From Lachnospiraceae bacterium (GTDB lineage Bacteria > Bacillota_A > Clostridia > Lachnospirales > Lachnospiraceae): a stretch of 51,237 nt of DNA. Within the stretch, counting starts at the first letter, position 1. Each line of letters starts with the position of its first letter. The translations under genes were made by a program, and so were the position numbers. A model generated the notes under the pieces. The model was not told where the DNA came from. It saw only the letters and a program-made list of their open reading frames with translations, and ran no database searches. The stretch spans positions 1 to 51,237 of the forward strand of contig JAETQR010000030.1 of the NCBI GenBank assembly GCA_021770615.1, written 5' to 3'. Below are positions 15,617 to 24,357 of this stretch, piece by piece.

Positions 15617-17584
15617 CTACACATGAAATCTGTCCATCGTATCCTGCAGCGTTCCGATACTCTCCAGAACCCCTTTCGTCTCCTCTGCCACATTCTCACT
15701 CGAAGAATTCATCTCCTGAAGGTTCTTATTTACGTTTGCGACCGCTTCTGAAATTTCATCCTGTGCCGCACTGATCGTACCGAACAGCGAACTGATATTT
15801 TGGATCGAAGTATTTACTTTTTCCGCACTTTCACCCAGCTGTGTACTTGATTCTGCATAATACCCGGCATCATTCTTATAACTTTCCGCCAGCATCTGCA
15901 GCTTATCATAATCCCCCATAACTGTCCCATCGATAAAGGCCAGAACATGATCACTCTCCTCGGACAATTCATGTACACTGTTAAGTACTTTGAGGATCAG
16001 GTCATTTACTTTTGCAATTTCCTGTTCCGTATCTTCACTCAGGCTTTTAATCTCTTCTGCCACCACGGCAAACCCCTTGCCCGCCTCACCGGCTCTTGCC
16101 GCTTCTATGGAGGCATTCAGTGCAAGCAGGTTCGTCTGTGATGCGATTCCCTGAATCGACGTGGAAACCTCTGCAATCTGTTCAATAACCTTTGTTCCCT
16201 CGATCGCTTCCTGCAATTTCTTCCTGCTGTCACTGGCTACGTTAACCGCATTATTTTTGCCATCCATCAATTCTGGCACGATCAGATCTACACGTCCCAT
16301 CACTTCCTGTGCCCTGTTCATCATCTCTCTGGCATTATCCTCCAGTGCATCAATAACCAAAACCGTTTCCTTGCACGTATCATCAATATGGCGGATACTG
16401 TCTGTCTGCGAATCGACATTTGCTCCTGTCTCTTCCATCGCTGTACTGATCTCCATTATATTACTGCTGATAGAAGACACCTTACCGCTGGCATCCTTCA
16501 TCTTCCTGTGGATGCTGCCGGACTCCTCTTTCGTCCGCCCGATCATGGTAATAAATCCTTCTTTCATCTCATCGATCAGATAACTGATCTCGCTCACTTC
16601 ATCCTTCTGTTCCCTGCAGTTATCTTTCCCTACTATCCTGTCCTTTATAAAGCTTTTCATACTCTCGATCGGCTTTAAACTTCTCTTCACCGTATTGGAC
16701 ATGAGAACGATAACGATAAGCAAAGTCACCAATGCGACTACCATGGCGATCATAATACTTCTTACGATCTGATTTGTCACAACCGATTTATTCTCTACAA
16801 TACCAAAAAGCCAGCTGGTCACGTCTACTTTTGACGTGCTGATATACTTCATCTTACCATCATAATCTTTGATCTCAGATACTTCCTCCACATTCACTCC
16901 CAAAGCATCGTTTAAAACTGTATTTCCCTCTTCTGTTGGCAAAAACTCTTTATTATCATGTGAAATAACATTCCCGTCTGCATCAAGCAAAAATCCCTGT
17001 ACATTTTCGCTGGCTCCGACATTGCCTACCAGCTCCGTTAAGGTGTCTATTGTGATATCTGCCAGCATCACTGCCTGCTCCCCTTTGATCATAAGCGGCT
17101 CTGCAATACTGACGATCATCTGGCCACTGGCAAAATCTTTATATGGCGCTGTATAGATCAATTCATTTTTCTCTATCGCTTGTTTCCACCAGTCCCTTGT
17201 CGTCGGATCCAGATCCAGTTCGGAATGATCTGCCGGAAATACCCCTCCATCATATCCAAAACAAATATAGTACATCAAAGCATTCTCATTTTCTGCCAAA
17301 GAGTTCTCCAGATAATCCATGATAAAATCTTTATCCGAATTATTCATATATGCGATAGAATTACGGATCGTATGTACGATATTGCCCTCTTCCCTGAGCC
17401 ACTCATTTACTACATTCGCATTATTTTCGGCTTCTGTACTCACATAGTCCCTTGCCTGCTTTGACATATTGCTATTCAACAAATTTACTGCGACTGCTTC
17501 ACATACTATGATCGTCAAAATCAAATATATTGCTGTCTGTAATGTAATGCTTCCTCTGATCGTTCTCCGCCCTGGCCTTTTCAC
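15617..17584 (-). CDS. Methyl-accepting chemotaxis protein with dCache sensor
   Basis: 655 aa. First membrane segment about 13-35, extracellular double-Cache domain about 40-270, second membrane segment about 279-300, HAMP-like linker, then a signalling domain with the conserved hairpin tip [20 protein letters not shown]. In the sensor, RDWWKQA followed by YTAPYKD and later ADITID matches the R-W-[YW]-Y-D pattern of the amino-acid-binding dCache subfamily, so an amino acid ligand is plausible. No che or flagellar gene is nearby. A short upstream region and MFS gene precede it on the same strand. A terminator follows at 15491-15535. Confidence 0.93.
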   Translation of the reverse strand: MKRPGRRTIRGSITLQTAIYLILTIIVCEAVAVNLLNSNMSKQARDYVSTEAENNANVVNEWLREEGNIVHTIRNSIAYMNNSDKDFIMDYLENSLAENENALMYYICFGYDGGVFPADHSELDLDPTTRDWWKQAIEKNELIYTAPYKDFASGQMIVSIAEPLMIKGEQAVMLADITIDTLTELVGNVGASENVQGFLLDADGNVISHDNKEFLPTEEGNTVLNDALGVNVEEVSEIKDYDGKMKYISTSKVDVTSWLFGIVENKSVVTNQIVRSIMIAMVVALVTLLIVIVLMSNTVKRSLKPIESMKSFIKDRIVGKDNCREQKDEVSEISYLIDEMKEGFITMIGRTKEESGSIHRKMKDASGKVSSISSNIMEISTAMEETGANVDSQTDSIRHIDDTCKETVLVIDALEDNAREMMNRAQEVMGRVDLIVPELMDGKNNAVNVASDSRKKLQEAIEGTKVIEQIAEVSTSIQGIASQTNLLALNASIEAARAGEAGKGFAVVAEEIKSLSEDTEQEIAKVNDLILKVLNSVHELSEESDHVLAFIDGTVMGDYDKLQMLAESYKNDAGYYAESSTQLGESAEKVNTSIQNISSLFGTISAAQDEISEAVANVNKNLQEMNSSSENVAEETKGVLESIGTLQDTMDRFHV

Positions 17585-17711
17585 GTTAATTCCTCCTCCT
17601 TATTAAGATCATTTTCATCACCAGTATTATTTGTCTGTCATATATATTTTAATTGCTTATGCTCAAAAAAACAAGATGGTTTTTTCACATAACAGATAAA
17701 CGATGACAATA

Positions 17712-18923
17712 TTACCGCCAACCATCCGCAGCTCCTGTCATATCAACCTGATTCTTTCTCTTCTGCACCGACAAACATATCACAAGCAGAACCGGGAAGA
17801 TGACCGCCGCCAGAATCCCCGCTTTCATATTATTGTCCGCCGCATCCGATACAAGGCCCACAAGGGTCGGTCCTCCCGAGCACCCCACATCACCTGCCAG
17901 TGCCAACAACGCAAACATCGCTGTCCCTCCGGCTTTTAACGACACAGCCGCCTTGCTGAAAGTTCCAGGCCACATGATCCCAACAGATAAGCCACAGACT
18001 GCACAGCCCGTCATACTTATGACAGGCGATGGAACAAGGCTGATCAGAAAATATGAGCACACACATAAGATCCCACTCATTTTCATAAACAAATCCAGAT
18101 TTATCCTGTCACCATATTTCCCATAAAATACCCTGGCGCCTCCCATCAAAACAGCAAATGCCATCGGCCCTGCCAGATCCCCCGCCGCTTTGCTGATCCC
18201 AAGTCCTTTTTCTGCGAACGCAGATGCCCACTGGCTTACCGATAATTCACTGGCACCTGCACACACCATCAAAACCATCAAAAACCAGAATGTCTTATTC
18301 ACAAATAACGCTTTTAGCGCCATTCCCTTTTCCTCCTCCGGGAGCAGTGGCGCAAGCGGAACTTTCCCAAAAAGAACCCCGTTCACGATCGGGATCACTG
18401 CCCAGATACAGGCAAGTACACGCCAGTTTTCAATTCCAACGAGCTTAAAAAACACAGTGGAAAGCAGCACGACCCCGACCTGCCCCCAACAATAAAAAGA
18501 GTGAAGCAGGCTCATCGCCTTTTCCTTATGATCCGTCGGACAGCTCTCCATGATCGGACTGATCAGTACCTCGATCAACCCCCCACCCACTGCATAGACA
18601 ATAACTGCGATGAGTATTCCGGCAAAAGCATCCGGCATGATATCCGGAAGTATCGTTAGAAAAAGAAGGCCTGCTGCCGCAAAAACATGTGCCGCCACCA
18701 CCGAGATCCGGTAACCGATCCGGTCCACAAACAGCGCAGACAAAAGATCGACCAGAAGCTGTATTCCAAAATTGACCGTGACAAGCAGTGTGATCCGGTC
18801 AAGTGGAATCCGGTATGTCGTCTGCAATGTGATAAATAGTAACGGAATAAAATTATTGATGACCGCCTGTACGATATAACCGGCAAAACAGGCAAAAACC
18901 GTTGTCTTGTAATTTTTACCCAT
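17712..18923 (-). CDS. MFS transporter
   Basis: 403 aa with about 12 hydrophobic segments in two halves. The loop 2-3 motif reads FVDRIGYRIS (variant of MFS motif A), and motif-A-like KYGDRINLDLF appears in the second half. Glycine-rich helices are typical of sugar:proton-symporter-like families, but the substrate cannot be told. GGGGG lies 10 nt before ATG. It stands alone, 127 bp before the chemoreceptor gene. Confidence 0.88.
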   Translation of the reverse strand: MGKNYKTTVFACFAGYIVQAVINNFIPLLFITLQTTYRIPLDRITLLVTVNFGIQLLVDLLSALFVDRIGYRISVVAAHVFAAAGLLFLTILPDIMPDAFAGILIAVIVYAVGGGLIEVLISPIMESCPTDHKEKAMSLLHSFYCWGQVGVVLLSTVFFKLVGIENWRVLACIWAVIPIVNGVLFGKVPLAPLLPEEEKGMALKALFVNKTFWFLMVLMVCAGASELSVSQWASAFAEKGLGISKAAGDLAGPMAFAVLMGGARVFYGKYGDRINLDLFMKMSGILCVCSYFLISLVPSPVISMTGCAVCGLSVGIMWPGTFSKAAVSLKAGGTAMFALLALAGDVGCSGGPTLVGLVSDAADNNMKAGILAAVIFPVLLVICLSVQKRKNQVDMTGAADGWR

Positions 18924-19033
18924 AACATTACATTCCCCCTGATTTTTTGTCTGTATTTATTATACTACAAATCACTCTCCCCGGGCAATCGCTTAAAAAT
19001 GTACGAATTCCACTTGACTCAGGCAATGCTTGT

Positions 19034-19061
19034 TTGAACCAACACTTTCTGACTGTATAAT
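19034..19061 (+). promoter_or_regulatory. Promoter of the CotF-like gene
   Basis: TTGAAC (19034-19039), 16-bp spacer, TATAAT (19056-19061), 50 bp before the start codon. It looks like a vegetative promoter. Confidence 0.5.
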
Positions 19062-19110
19062 TTTTTTAAATAAGGAAATACTGAACAAAAACAGAGAAAG
19101 GAGATCCATT

Positions 19111-19569
19111 ATGCAACTCACAGAACAGGAAGCTACTGTAATCAAGGATCTGCAGACGCAGGAACAAACCTGCATAGAAAAATACCGTTTTTATGAAAAA
19201 TCAGCCAATGACAATCGTCTCAAACAATTATTCCGCCAGATCGGCGACGAGGAACAGGAACACTTTAACTCTCTCGGCCAGGTACTAAAAGGAGAGGTTC
19301 CCAATGTAAAAGCAGCCACCACCGGCACAGAGGGTTATTCTCCTTCTGTCACCTATTCTGCCGGTGACAATTCCGAGGCCAAAAAACATGACCAGTTCTT
19401 GTGCACCGATTCCATCGCCACCGAAAAACTGGTTTCTTCTACCTACAATGATGACCTGTTCCGCTTTGCCGCAACCAACGTCCGCAAACTCCTGAACCAT
19501 ATCCAGACTGAGGAACAGAACCATGCGGAAATGATCTACAAATATAAGACAGCAAACGGTATGGCATAA
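19111..19569 (+). CDS. CotF-like ferritin-fold spore coat protein
   Basis: 152 aa. Two-part helical protein: LTEQEATVIKDLQTQEQTCI, then DNRLKQLFRQIGDEEQEHFN, then LCTDSIATEKLVSSTYND and LLNHIQTEEQNHAEMIYKY. This is the spore coat F (Coat_F, ferritin-like) layout with paired E-x-x-H motifs. An upstream in-frame start (19030) lacks a ribosome binding site; AAAGGAG precedes ATG 19111. Such proteins occur in clostridial spore coats but also as general stress or vegetative proteins; the promoter here looks sigma-A-like. Function by family only. Confidence 0.8.
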   Translation: MQLTEQEATVIKDLQTQEQTCIEKYRFYEKSANDNRLKQLFRQIGDEEQEHFNSLGQVLKGEVPNVKAATTGTEGYSPSVTYSAGDNSEAKKHDQFLCTDSIATEKLVSSTYNDDLFRFAATNVRKLLNHIQTEEQNHAEMIYKYKTANGMA

Positions 19570-19590
19570 AATATCTTTTTATATTATTTC

Positions 19591-19626
19591 CCCCTGTTGG
19601 TGACGATACCGGCAGGGGATTTTTGT
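19591..19626 (+). terminator. Terminator of the CotF-like gene
   Basis: Stem CCCCTGTTGG (19591-19600) with CCGGCAGGGG (19609-19618; two G-T pairs), followed by ATTTTTGTTTTTT. Confidence 0.8.
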
Positions 19627-19738
19627 TTTTTATTACTCATATCAAAAAGTAGTATACTTTTGAGTAAAAAAATTGTATAATATTAGTAATATTACAAAAG
19701 TTACAGGCTCATAAAAAACAGCGGAAAAGGAGGCCTTT

Positions 19739-20512
19739 ATGAAAGCAAAAAAAATCATCGCACTTATATGCATGCTCTGCCTGGTATTCCAGATGCAACC
19801 TGCTGATGCAAAGACAAAAAAAATTTCTCTGAATAAAAAGAACATCACGATTAAAAATGGAAAGACACTAAAGTTAAAACTTAAAAACTGTGATAAAAAA
19901 ATCAAGTGGTCTTCGGATGATGTAAATATTGCCACGGTCAATGGGAAGGGCAAAGTCTGTGCAAAAGGACTCGGAAATACCGTGATCAAAGCAAAGGCCG
20001 GCAAAAAAACCTATAAATGCAAACTGACCGTCCGCTCTGACATTAATTCCTCTTCCATTACTCTGAGTTATAAAAACAATATCTTTACAAAGGACATTTG
20101 TAACAAGATAACAAGTATCCGGTTTGGCAGTCCGGATCCCAGGGGATGTCAGGAAATGACCGATACAACCGCCATCAAAAAAATATTCAGCATGTTTTCC
20201 TCGCTCGAATTTCATGCGGCAGATACTCCCAAGGGCGTATTCGCCGGTGAAATGAGAGATGGTTTCACCCCACCTGTTTACTTTATTCTGGCTGACAAAC
20301 ACTATATCAAATTCGATCCATCTGACAGTCAGGCAATGATCCAGACTGGTTTCATAAACACCCAGTCTCTTTATACCGGCTCCTCAGAGACCCTGTATGA
20401 AGTAGATTCATTTTATGATACCGGATACCAGAACGAATTTTGGAACAGTTTCTATAAACTGTTCGACAAAAACAAAGAAATCGGGGAAAATTACTATCGT
20501 CTTCTGTCTTAA
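19739..20512 (+). CDS. Secreted protein with lysine-rich Ig-like domain, unknown C-terminal domain
   Basis: 257 aa. Signal peptide 1-24 (ends PADA), then an Ig-like module (about 25-98) with KKISLNKKNITIKNGKTLKL and a terminal CKLTV strand, of the same type as in four other proteins of this window. The C-terminal ~155 residues (ITSIRFGSPDPRGCQEMTD onward) belong to no family I recognise; they hold few Cys and many aromatics and look like a small globular domain. No linker and no anchor motif. GGAGG lies 6 nt before ATG. It stands alone between the CotF-like gene and thiW. Confidence 0.8.
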   Translation: MKAKKIIALICMLCLVFQMQPADAKTKKISLNKKNITIKNGKTLKLKLKNCDKKIKWSSDDVNIATVNGKGKVCAKGLGNTVIKAKAGKKTYKCKLTVRSDINSSSITLSYKNNIFTKDICNKITSIRFGSPDPRGCQEMTDTTAIKKIFSMFSSLEFHAADTPKGVFAGEMRDGFTPPVYFILADKHYIKFDPSDSQAMIQTGFINTQSLYTGSSETLYEVDSFYDTGYQNEFWNSFYKLFDKNKEIGENYYRLLS

Positions 20513-20661
20513 AAAAGGCCATGATAAAAACATTTCCCTACTGGATTCTTCCTCCCTTTTCTGGTATACTTAGTTGAACAACATCATGCGCCCCTCAAAT
20601 CACTCAAAACAATAAAGGGACAAATTGATGTCACTAAGCTGCCAGGAAAGGGAGGAAACTT

Positions 20662-21153
20662 ATGAATATTAAAAAATCCTGCTTCACCGCCTTCATGTCC
20701 TGTCTCAGTTTTATTCTCTCGACATTTGTCTCCTTTCCGTTTGTCGTGCCCTTTCAGCATTTCTGCAATGTGATCTGTGCTGTCCTCATTGGGCCCGTTT
20801 ACGGTTTTATCTCCGCACTCATCACCGGATGTATGAGAATGCTTTTGACCGGGCGTCCTGTAACTGCGATCATTGGCGCTGTCATCGGCGCCTTTTTATC
20901 CGGATTATTTTACAGGTTTTCCAAAAAAATGATCCTCGCTGTAGCCGGGGAACTGGTCGGCACCGGATTCATCAGTGCCCTCATAAGTTATTATGTCATG
21001 AAATATAGTTTTGGCGTGGATCTTGCCTCACCATTTTATTATATCCCGCTTTTTATGCCCGCCTGTCTTGTCGGCAGCCTTCTCGGATATGCTGTCCTTC
21101 AGGTTTTAAAAAAGTCGGGAACTCTGGCAAAATTACAGGAGATGCTGTCATGA
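20662..21153 (+). CDS. thiW: ThiW, thiazole-uptake S component (ECF type)
   Basis: 163 aa, about five or six membrane segments. The pattern FCNVICAVLIGPVYGFISAL followed by MRMLLTGRPVTAIIGAVIGAFLSG is characteristic of ThiW, the membrane substrate-binding subunit thought to import hydroxyethylthiazole with a shared energy-coupling module. It overlaps thiM by 4 nt (ATGA), which fits uptake and salvage of thiazole in one unit. GGGAGG lies before ATG. No TPP riboswitch consensus is visible in the 149 bp upstream; a TATACT -10-like box is at 20565. Confidence 0.9.
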   Translation: MNIKKSCFTAFMSCLSFILSTFVSFPFVVPFQHFCNVICAVLIGPVYGFISALITGCMRMLLTGRPVTAIIGAVIGAFLSGLFYRFSKKMILAVAGELVGTGFISALISYYVMKYSFGVDLASPFYYIPLFMPACLVGSLLGYAVLQVLKKSGTLAKLQEMLS

Positions 21154-21977
21154 TAAATGAAACAATTCTTACTCATATCAAAACAAGAAGTCCAAAGATC
21201 CATTCGATCACAAATACCATCACGATCAACGATTGCGCAAATATCATACTGGCTGCGGGCGGACATGCCACAATGGCCTCTGCTCCGGAAGAAGCCGCCG
21301 AAATGACCTCCCGGTGTGACGGTCTCGTACTAAACCTGGGAGCTGTCTCCTCACTGGAGGCGATGCTGGCAGCCGGAAAAGAGGCAAACCGCCTCGGACA
21401 TCCGGTCGTTTTCGACCCGGTCGCGGCAGGCGCTACCGGACTGAGAAGAAAGGCCAGCCTGCAGTTGTTACAGGAGCTCCGTTTTTCCGCCATCCGGGGG
21501 AATGCCTCTGAGATCCATGCCCTGGCTCTTCTCTCATCAAAAAAACAGGAAATTTCCCAGATCAGCGGTTCCTTTGTCGATGTCAGCAAAGAAAATGCCA
21601 TGCAGGAAAAAAATCTGGACACCTGTCTGAAAGACGCCCGCATCTTAAACAGCCACACGAACGCTATCATTGTCATTTCCGGGATTGAAGATCTGATCGT
21701 ATCCGGAGATACTTATAAAGTATTAAAAGGCGGCTCCCCTCTCTCCGCCCGCATCACAGGGAGCGGATGCATGCTGACAGAACTCATCTGCCTGTGTATG
21801 GCAGCCAGCCCGGAAGATCCATTTGAAGCTGTCTGTACCGCCGTCGGCTGGATGAACCTTTGCGCCCAAAAAGCAGCCCGGAAAACCCAGGCTGCCGATG
21901 GTGGAACGATGACGTTCCGCATGTATTTGATCGATGAGATCAGTAAATCTTTTATAAATGTAATACCCGGTCTTTGA
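21150..21977 (+). CDS. thiM: Hydroxyethylthiazole kinase
   Basis: 275 aa. Phosphorylates the hydroxyl of 4-methyl-5-(2-hydroxyethyl)thiazole with ATP in thiamine salvage. Ribokinase-like fold: SPKIHSITNTITINDCANI (substrate pocket), GGHATMASAPEEAAEM, LVLNLGAVSS, HPVVFDPVAAGATGLRR, IRGNASEI and the anion-hole/catalytic RITGSGCMLT. Length is normal. Coupled to thiW; the 3' end overlaps the convergent nrdD by 26 bp. Confidence 0.96.
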   Translation: MINETILTHIKTRSPKIHSITNTITINDCANIILAAGGHATMASAPEEAAEMTSRCDGLVLNLGAVSSLEAMLAAGKEANRLGHPVVFDPVAAGATGLRRKASLQLLQELRFSAIRGNASEIHALALLSSKKQEISQISGSFVDVSKENAMQEKNLDTCLKDARILNSHTNAIIVISGIEDLIVSGDTYKVLKGGSPLSARITGSGCMLTELICLCMAASPEDPFEAVCTAVGWMNLCAQKAARKTQAADGGTMTFRMYLIDEISKSFINVIPGL

Positions 21978-24129
21978 TCTCCTGGGTACGCCCCTGATTC
22001 CAAAACTGGGTTCCGATATATCCACAGGTTCTTCTTGCTACAAAAAGCTTGTTCTGGTCCTGATTTCCACAGTTCGGACATTCCCAGACAAGTTTTCCAT
22101 ACTCATTCTCTTTAATAAGCACTTCGCCGGAATACCCGCATTCTTCACAAAAATCACTCTTCGTATTTAACTCTGCATACATGATATTTTCATAAATATG
22201 CTTCATAACAGAAAGTACTGCCGGAATATTGTTCTGCATATTCGGCACTTCCACATAACTGATCGCCCCGCCCGGTGAAAGTTTCTGAAACTCGGACTCA
22301 AAACTCAGTTTCTGGAACGCATCGATCTCTTCGGTCACATGGATATGATAACTATTCGTAATATAATTCTTGTCAGTCACTCCCTGAATGACCCCAAAAC
22401 GCCTCTGAAGACATTTCGCAAATTTATAAGTCGTCGACTCCATCGGAGTCCCATACACCGAATAACTGATCTTCTCCGCTGCCTTCCACTCCCCACACTT
22501 GTCATTCAGACGTTTCATCACCGCCAGCGCAAATTCTCTGGTCTCTTTATCTGTGTGGGATTTGCCGGTCATCCGGACACACATCTCATACAGTCCGGCA
22601 TAACCGAGAGAAATCGTGGAATAACCATTATAAAGGAGCTTATCGATCTTTTCACCCTTCTTCAGCCTTGCAAGCGCCCCGTGCTGCCAGAGGATCGGGG
22701 CTACATCAGAAGTCGTACCGAGAAGCCTCTCATGGCGGCATCTCAGCGCCCGGTGGCACAGTTCCAGTCTTTCATCCAGAATTTCCCAGAACTCATCCAT
22801 ATCTCCATGGGAAGAACACGCCACATCCACCAGATTGATCGTCACCACTCCCTGATTAAATCTTCCATAATATTTATGGCTTCCGTCCGCATTTCTCTGA
22901 CTATCCTCAACAGTCAGAAAAGAGCGGCAGCCCATACACGTATACACATCTCCCTGCTTAAGTTCACGCATCACCTTGGCAGAAATATAATCAGGAACCA
23001 TACGTTTTGCTGTACACTTCGCTGCAAGCTCTGTCAGATACCAAAACTCTGAATCTTCCTGCATATTATCTTCATCAAGAACATAAATAAGCTTCGGAAA
23101 CGCCGGTGTGATCCACACACCCTTTTCATTTTTCACTCCCTGTATCCTCTGGTTCAAAACCTCCTGGATCAAAAGGGCGAGATCATGTCTGGCCTGCCCT
23201 TCCACTTCGTCCAGATACATAAACATCGTGACAAACGGAGCCTGTCCATTACAGGTCATAAGTGTGATCAACTGATATTGTATCGTCTGGATGCCCCTCT
23301 TGATCTCATCCGCCAGTCTTTTCTCTACAATTTTCTCTAATGTCTCATTCTCCTCTTTGAGACCGAGCTCCACATATTCTTCCCGTACTTCTTCGCGGAG
23401 TTTCTTTCTGCTGATATCTACAAACGGAGCCAGATGGGCGAGCGAAAACGACTGGCCGCCATACTGGTTACTGGCTACCTGGGCCACGATCTGTGTCGTC
23501 ACATTACATGCTGTATAAAAAGAATGCGGCTTTTCGATCAGCGTGTCGCTGATAACTGTTCCGTTCTGAAGCATATCTTCCAGATTGATCAGATCGCAGT
23601 TATGCTCTTTCTGTGCATAATAATCCGAATCATGAAAATGGATGATTCCCTCATTGTGGGCATCCACGACTTCCTTTGGTAAAAGAAGGCGCATCGTAAG
23701 ATCCTTGCTCACCTGCCCCGCCATATAATCACGCTGCGTAGAATTGATCCCCGCATCTTTATTGGAATTTTCCTGATTTACCTCTTCATTGTTACACTCG
23801 ATCAGTGACAGGATCTCGCTGTCCGTCGTGTTCGCCTTACGCGCCAGTTCACGCTGGTAACGGTATCTCACATACTTCTGGGCGATCTCATAACCGCCCT
23901 CTTTCATGATCCCGATCTCAACCATATCCTGGATATTCTCCACATGTACCGCATGAGAAGCACTCTGGATCTGATCTACAACCCCTTTTGTCACATCTGC
24001 GATCTGTAGCACCGTGAGCTGCTTACGTCTCTCCACTTCCTTATTTGCCTTCTGGATCGCATTACTGATCTTCTCCGCATCAAATTCTACCTCTTCCCCA
24101 TTTCGTTTGATAACCTTCATCTTACCCAT
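21952..24129 (-). CDS. nrdD: Anaerobic ribonucleoside-triphosphate reductase
   Basis: About 725 aa. Glycyl-radical enzyme that makes deoxyribonucleoside triphosphates without oxygen. N-terminal ATP cone (MKVIKRNGEEVEFDAEKI), then the NrdD barrel, a zinc knuckle (CEECGYSG...CPNCGNQ) and the glycyl-radical loop RRTCGYIGTQFWNQ near the C terminus. The activase gene nrdG is not adjacent in this window. Start is uncertain between 24129 and 24120; the ATG at 24156 lacks a ribosome binding site. It is controlled by a promoter overlapped by two NrdR boxes. Confidence 0.95.
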   Translation of the reverse strand: MGKMKVIKRNGEEVEFDAEKISNAIQKANKEVERRKQLTVLQIADVTKGVVDQIQSASHAVHVENIQDMVEIGIMKEGGYEIAQKYVRYRYQRELARKANTTDSEILSLIECNNEEVNQENSNKDAGINSTQRDYMAGQVSKDLTMRLLLPKEVVDAHNEGIIHFHDSDYYAQKEHNCDLINLEDMLQNGTVISDTLIEKPHSFYTACNVTTQIVAQVASNQYGGQSFSLAHLAPFVDISRKKLREEVREEYVELGLKEENETLEKIVEKRLADEIKRGIQTIQYQLITLMTCNGQAPFVTMFMYLDEVEGQARHDLALLIQEVLNQRIQGVKNEKGVWITPAFPKLIYVLDEDNMQEDSEFWYLTELAAKCTAKRMVPDYISAKVMRELKQGDVYTCMGCRSFLTVEDSQRNADGSHKYYGRFNQGVVTINLVDVACSSHGDMDEFWEILDERLELCHRALRCRHERLLGTTSDVAPILWQHGALARLKKGEKIDKLLYNGYSTISLGYAGLYEMCVRMTGKSHTDKETREFALAVMKRLNDKCGEWKAAEKISYSVYGTPMESTTYKFAKCLQRRFGVIQGVTDKNYITNSYHIHVTEEIDAFQKLSFESEFQKLSPGGAISYVEVPNMQNNIPAVLSVMKHIYENIMYAELNTKSDFCEECGYSGEVLIKENEYGKLVWECPNCGNQDQNKLFVARRTCGYIGTQFWNQGRTQEIKDRVLHL

Positions 24130-24155
24130 TTTTCCTATTTCTCCTTCATCACACA

Positions 24156-24202
24156 TAACTGAATATAGTATTTCTCATGATGTCCTATACAAGATGTAGT
24201 GT
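24156..24202 (-). promoter_or_regulatory. Pair of NrdR boxes overlapping the nrdD promoter
   Basis: Against the NrdR consensus ACACWATATATWGTGT, 24187-24202 matches 13 of 16 and 24156-24171 matches 11 of 16. The gap is 15 bp, the spacing NrdR needs to bind on one face of the helix. A promoter runs through both: minus-strand -35 TTGTAT (24187-24192), 16-bp spacer, -10 TACTAT (24165-24170). Confidence 0.7.
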
Positions 24203-24265
24203 TTTTATCATAACACTGGCCACAGAATATGTAAAGGGGAAATTTGAGAAAAAATAAAATAACCA

Positions 24266-24298
24266 TGGCCGGAGCACAACCATCATCTGCTCCGGCCA
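24266..24298 (-). terminator. Terminator of the CotH gene
   Basis: Arms TGGCCGGAGCA (24266-24276) and TGCTCCGGCCA (24288-24298), 11 bp perfect. The minus-strand continuation GGTTATTTTATTTTTT is T-rich. The plus side is also T-rich, so it may work in both directions. Confidence 0.8.
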
Positions 24299-24357
24299 CA
24301 GTTATTTCTTTTTCTTCTTTTTGCCTGACCCAACGACATCCATTGGAATCCTGCTAT

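Noticed and set aside
20513..20661. TPP riboswitch before thiW
   Set aside because: The conserved core sequences are not present.
24302..24340. 13-codon minus-strand frame ending in six lysines after the CotH gene
   Set aside because: No ribosome binding site and too short to judge; a lysine-coding AAG/AAA run arises from the A/G-rich sequence before the terminator.
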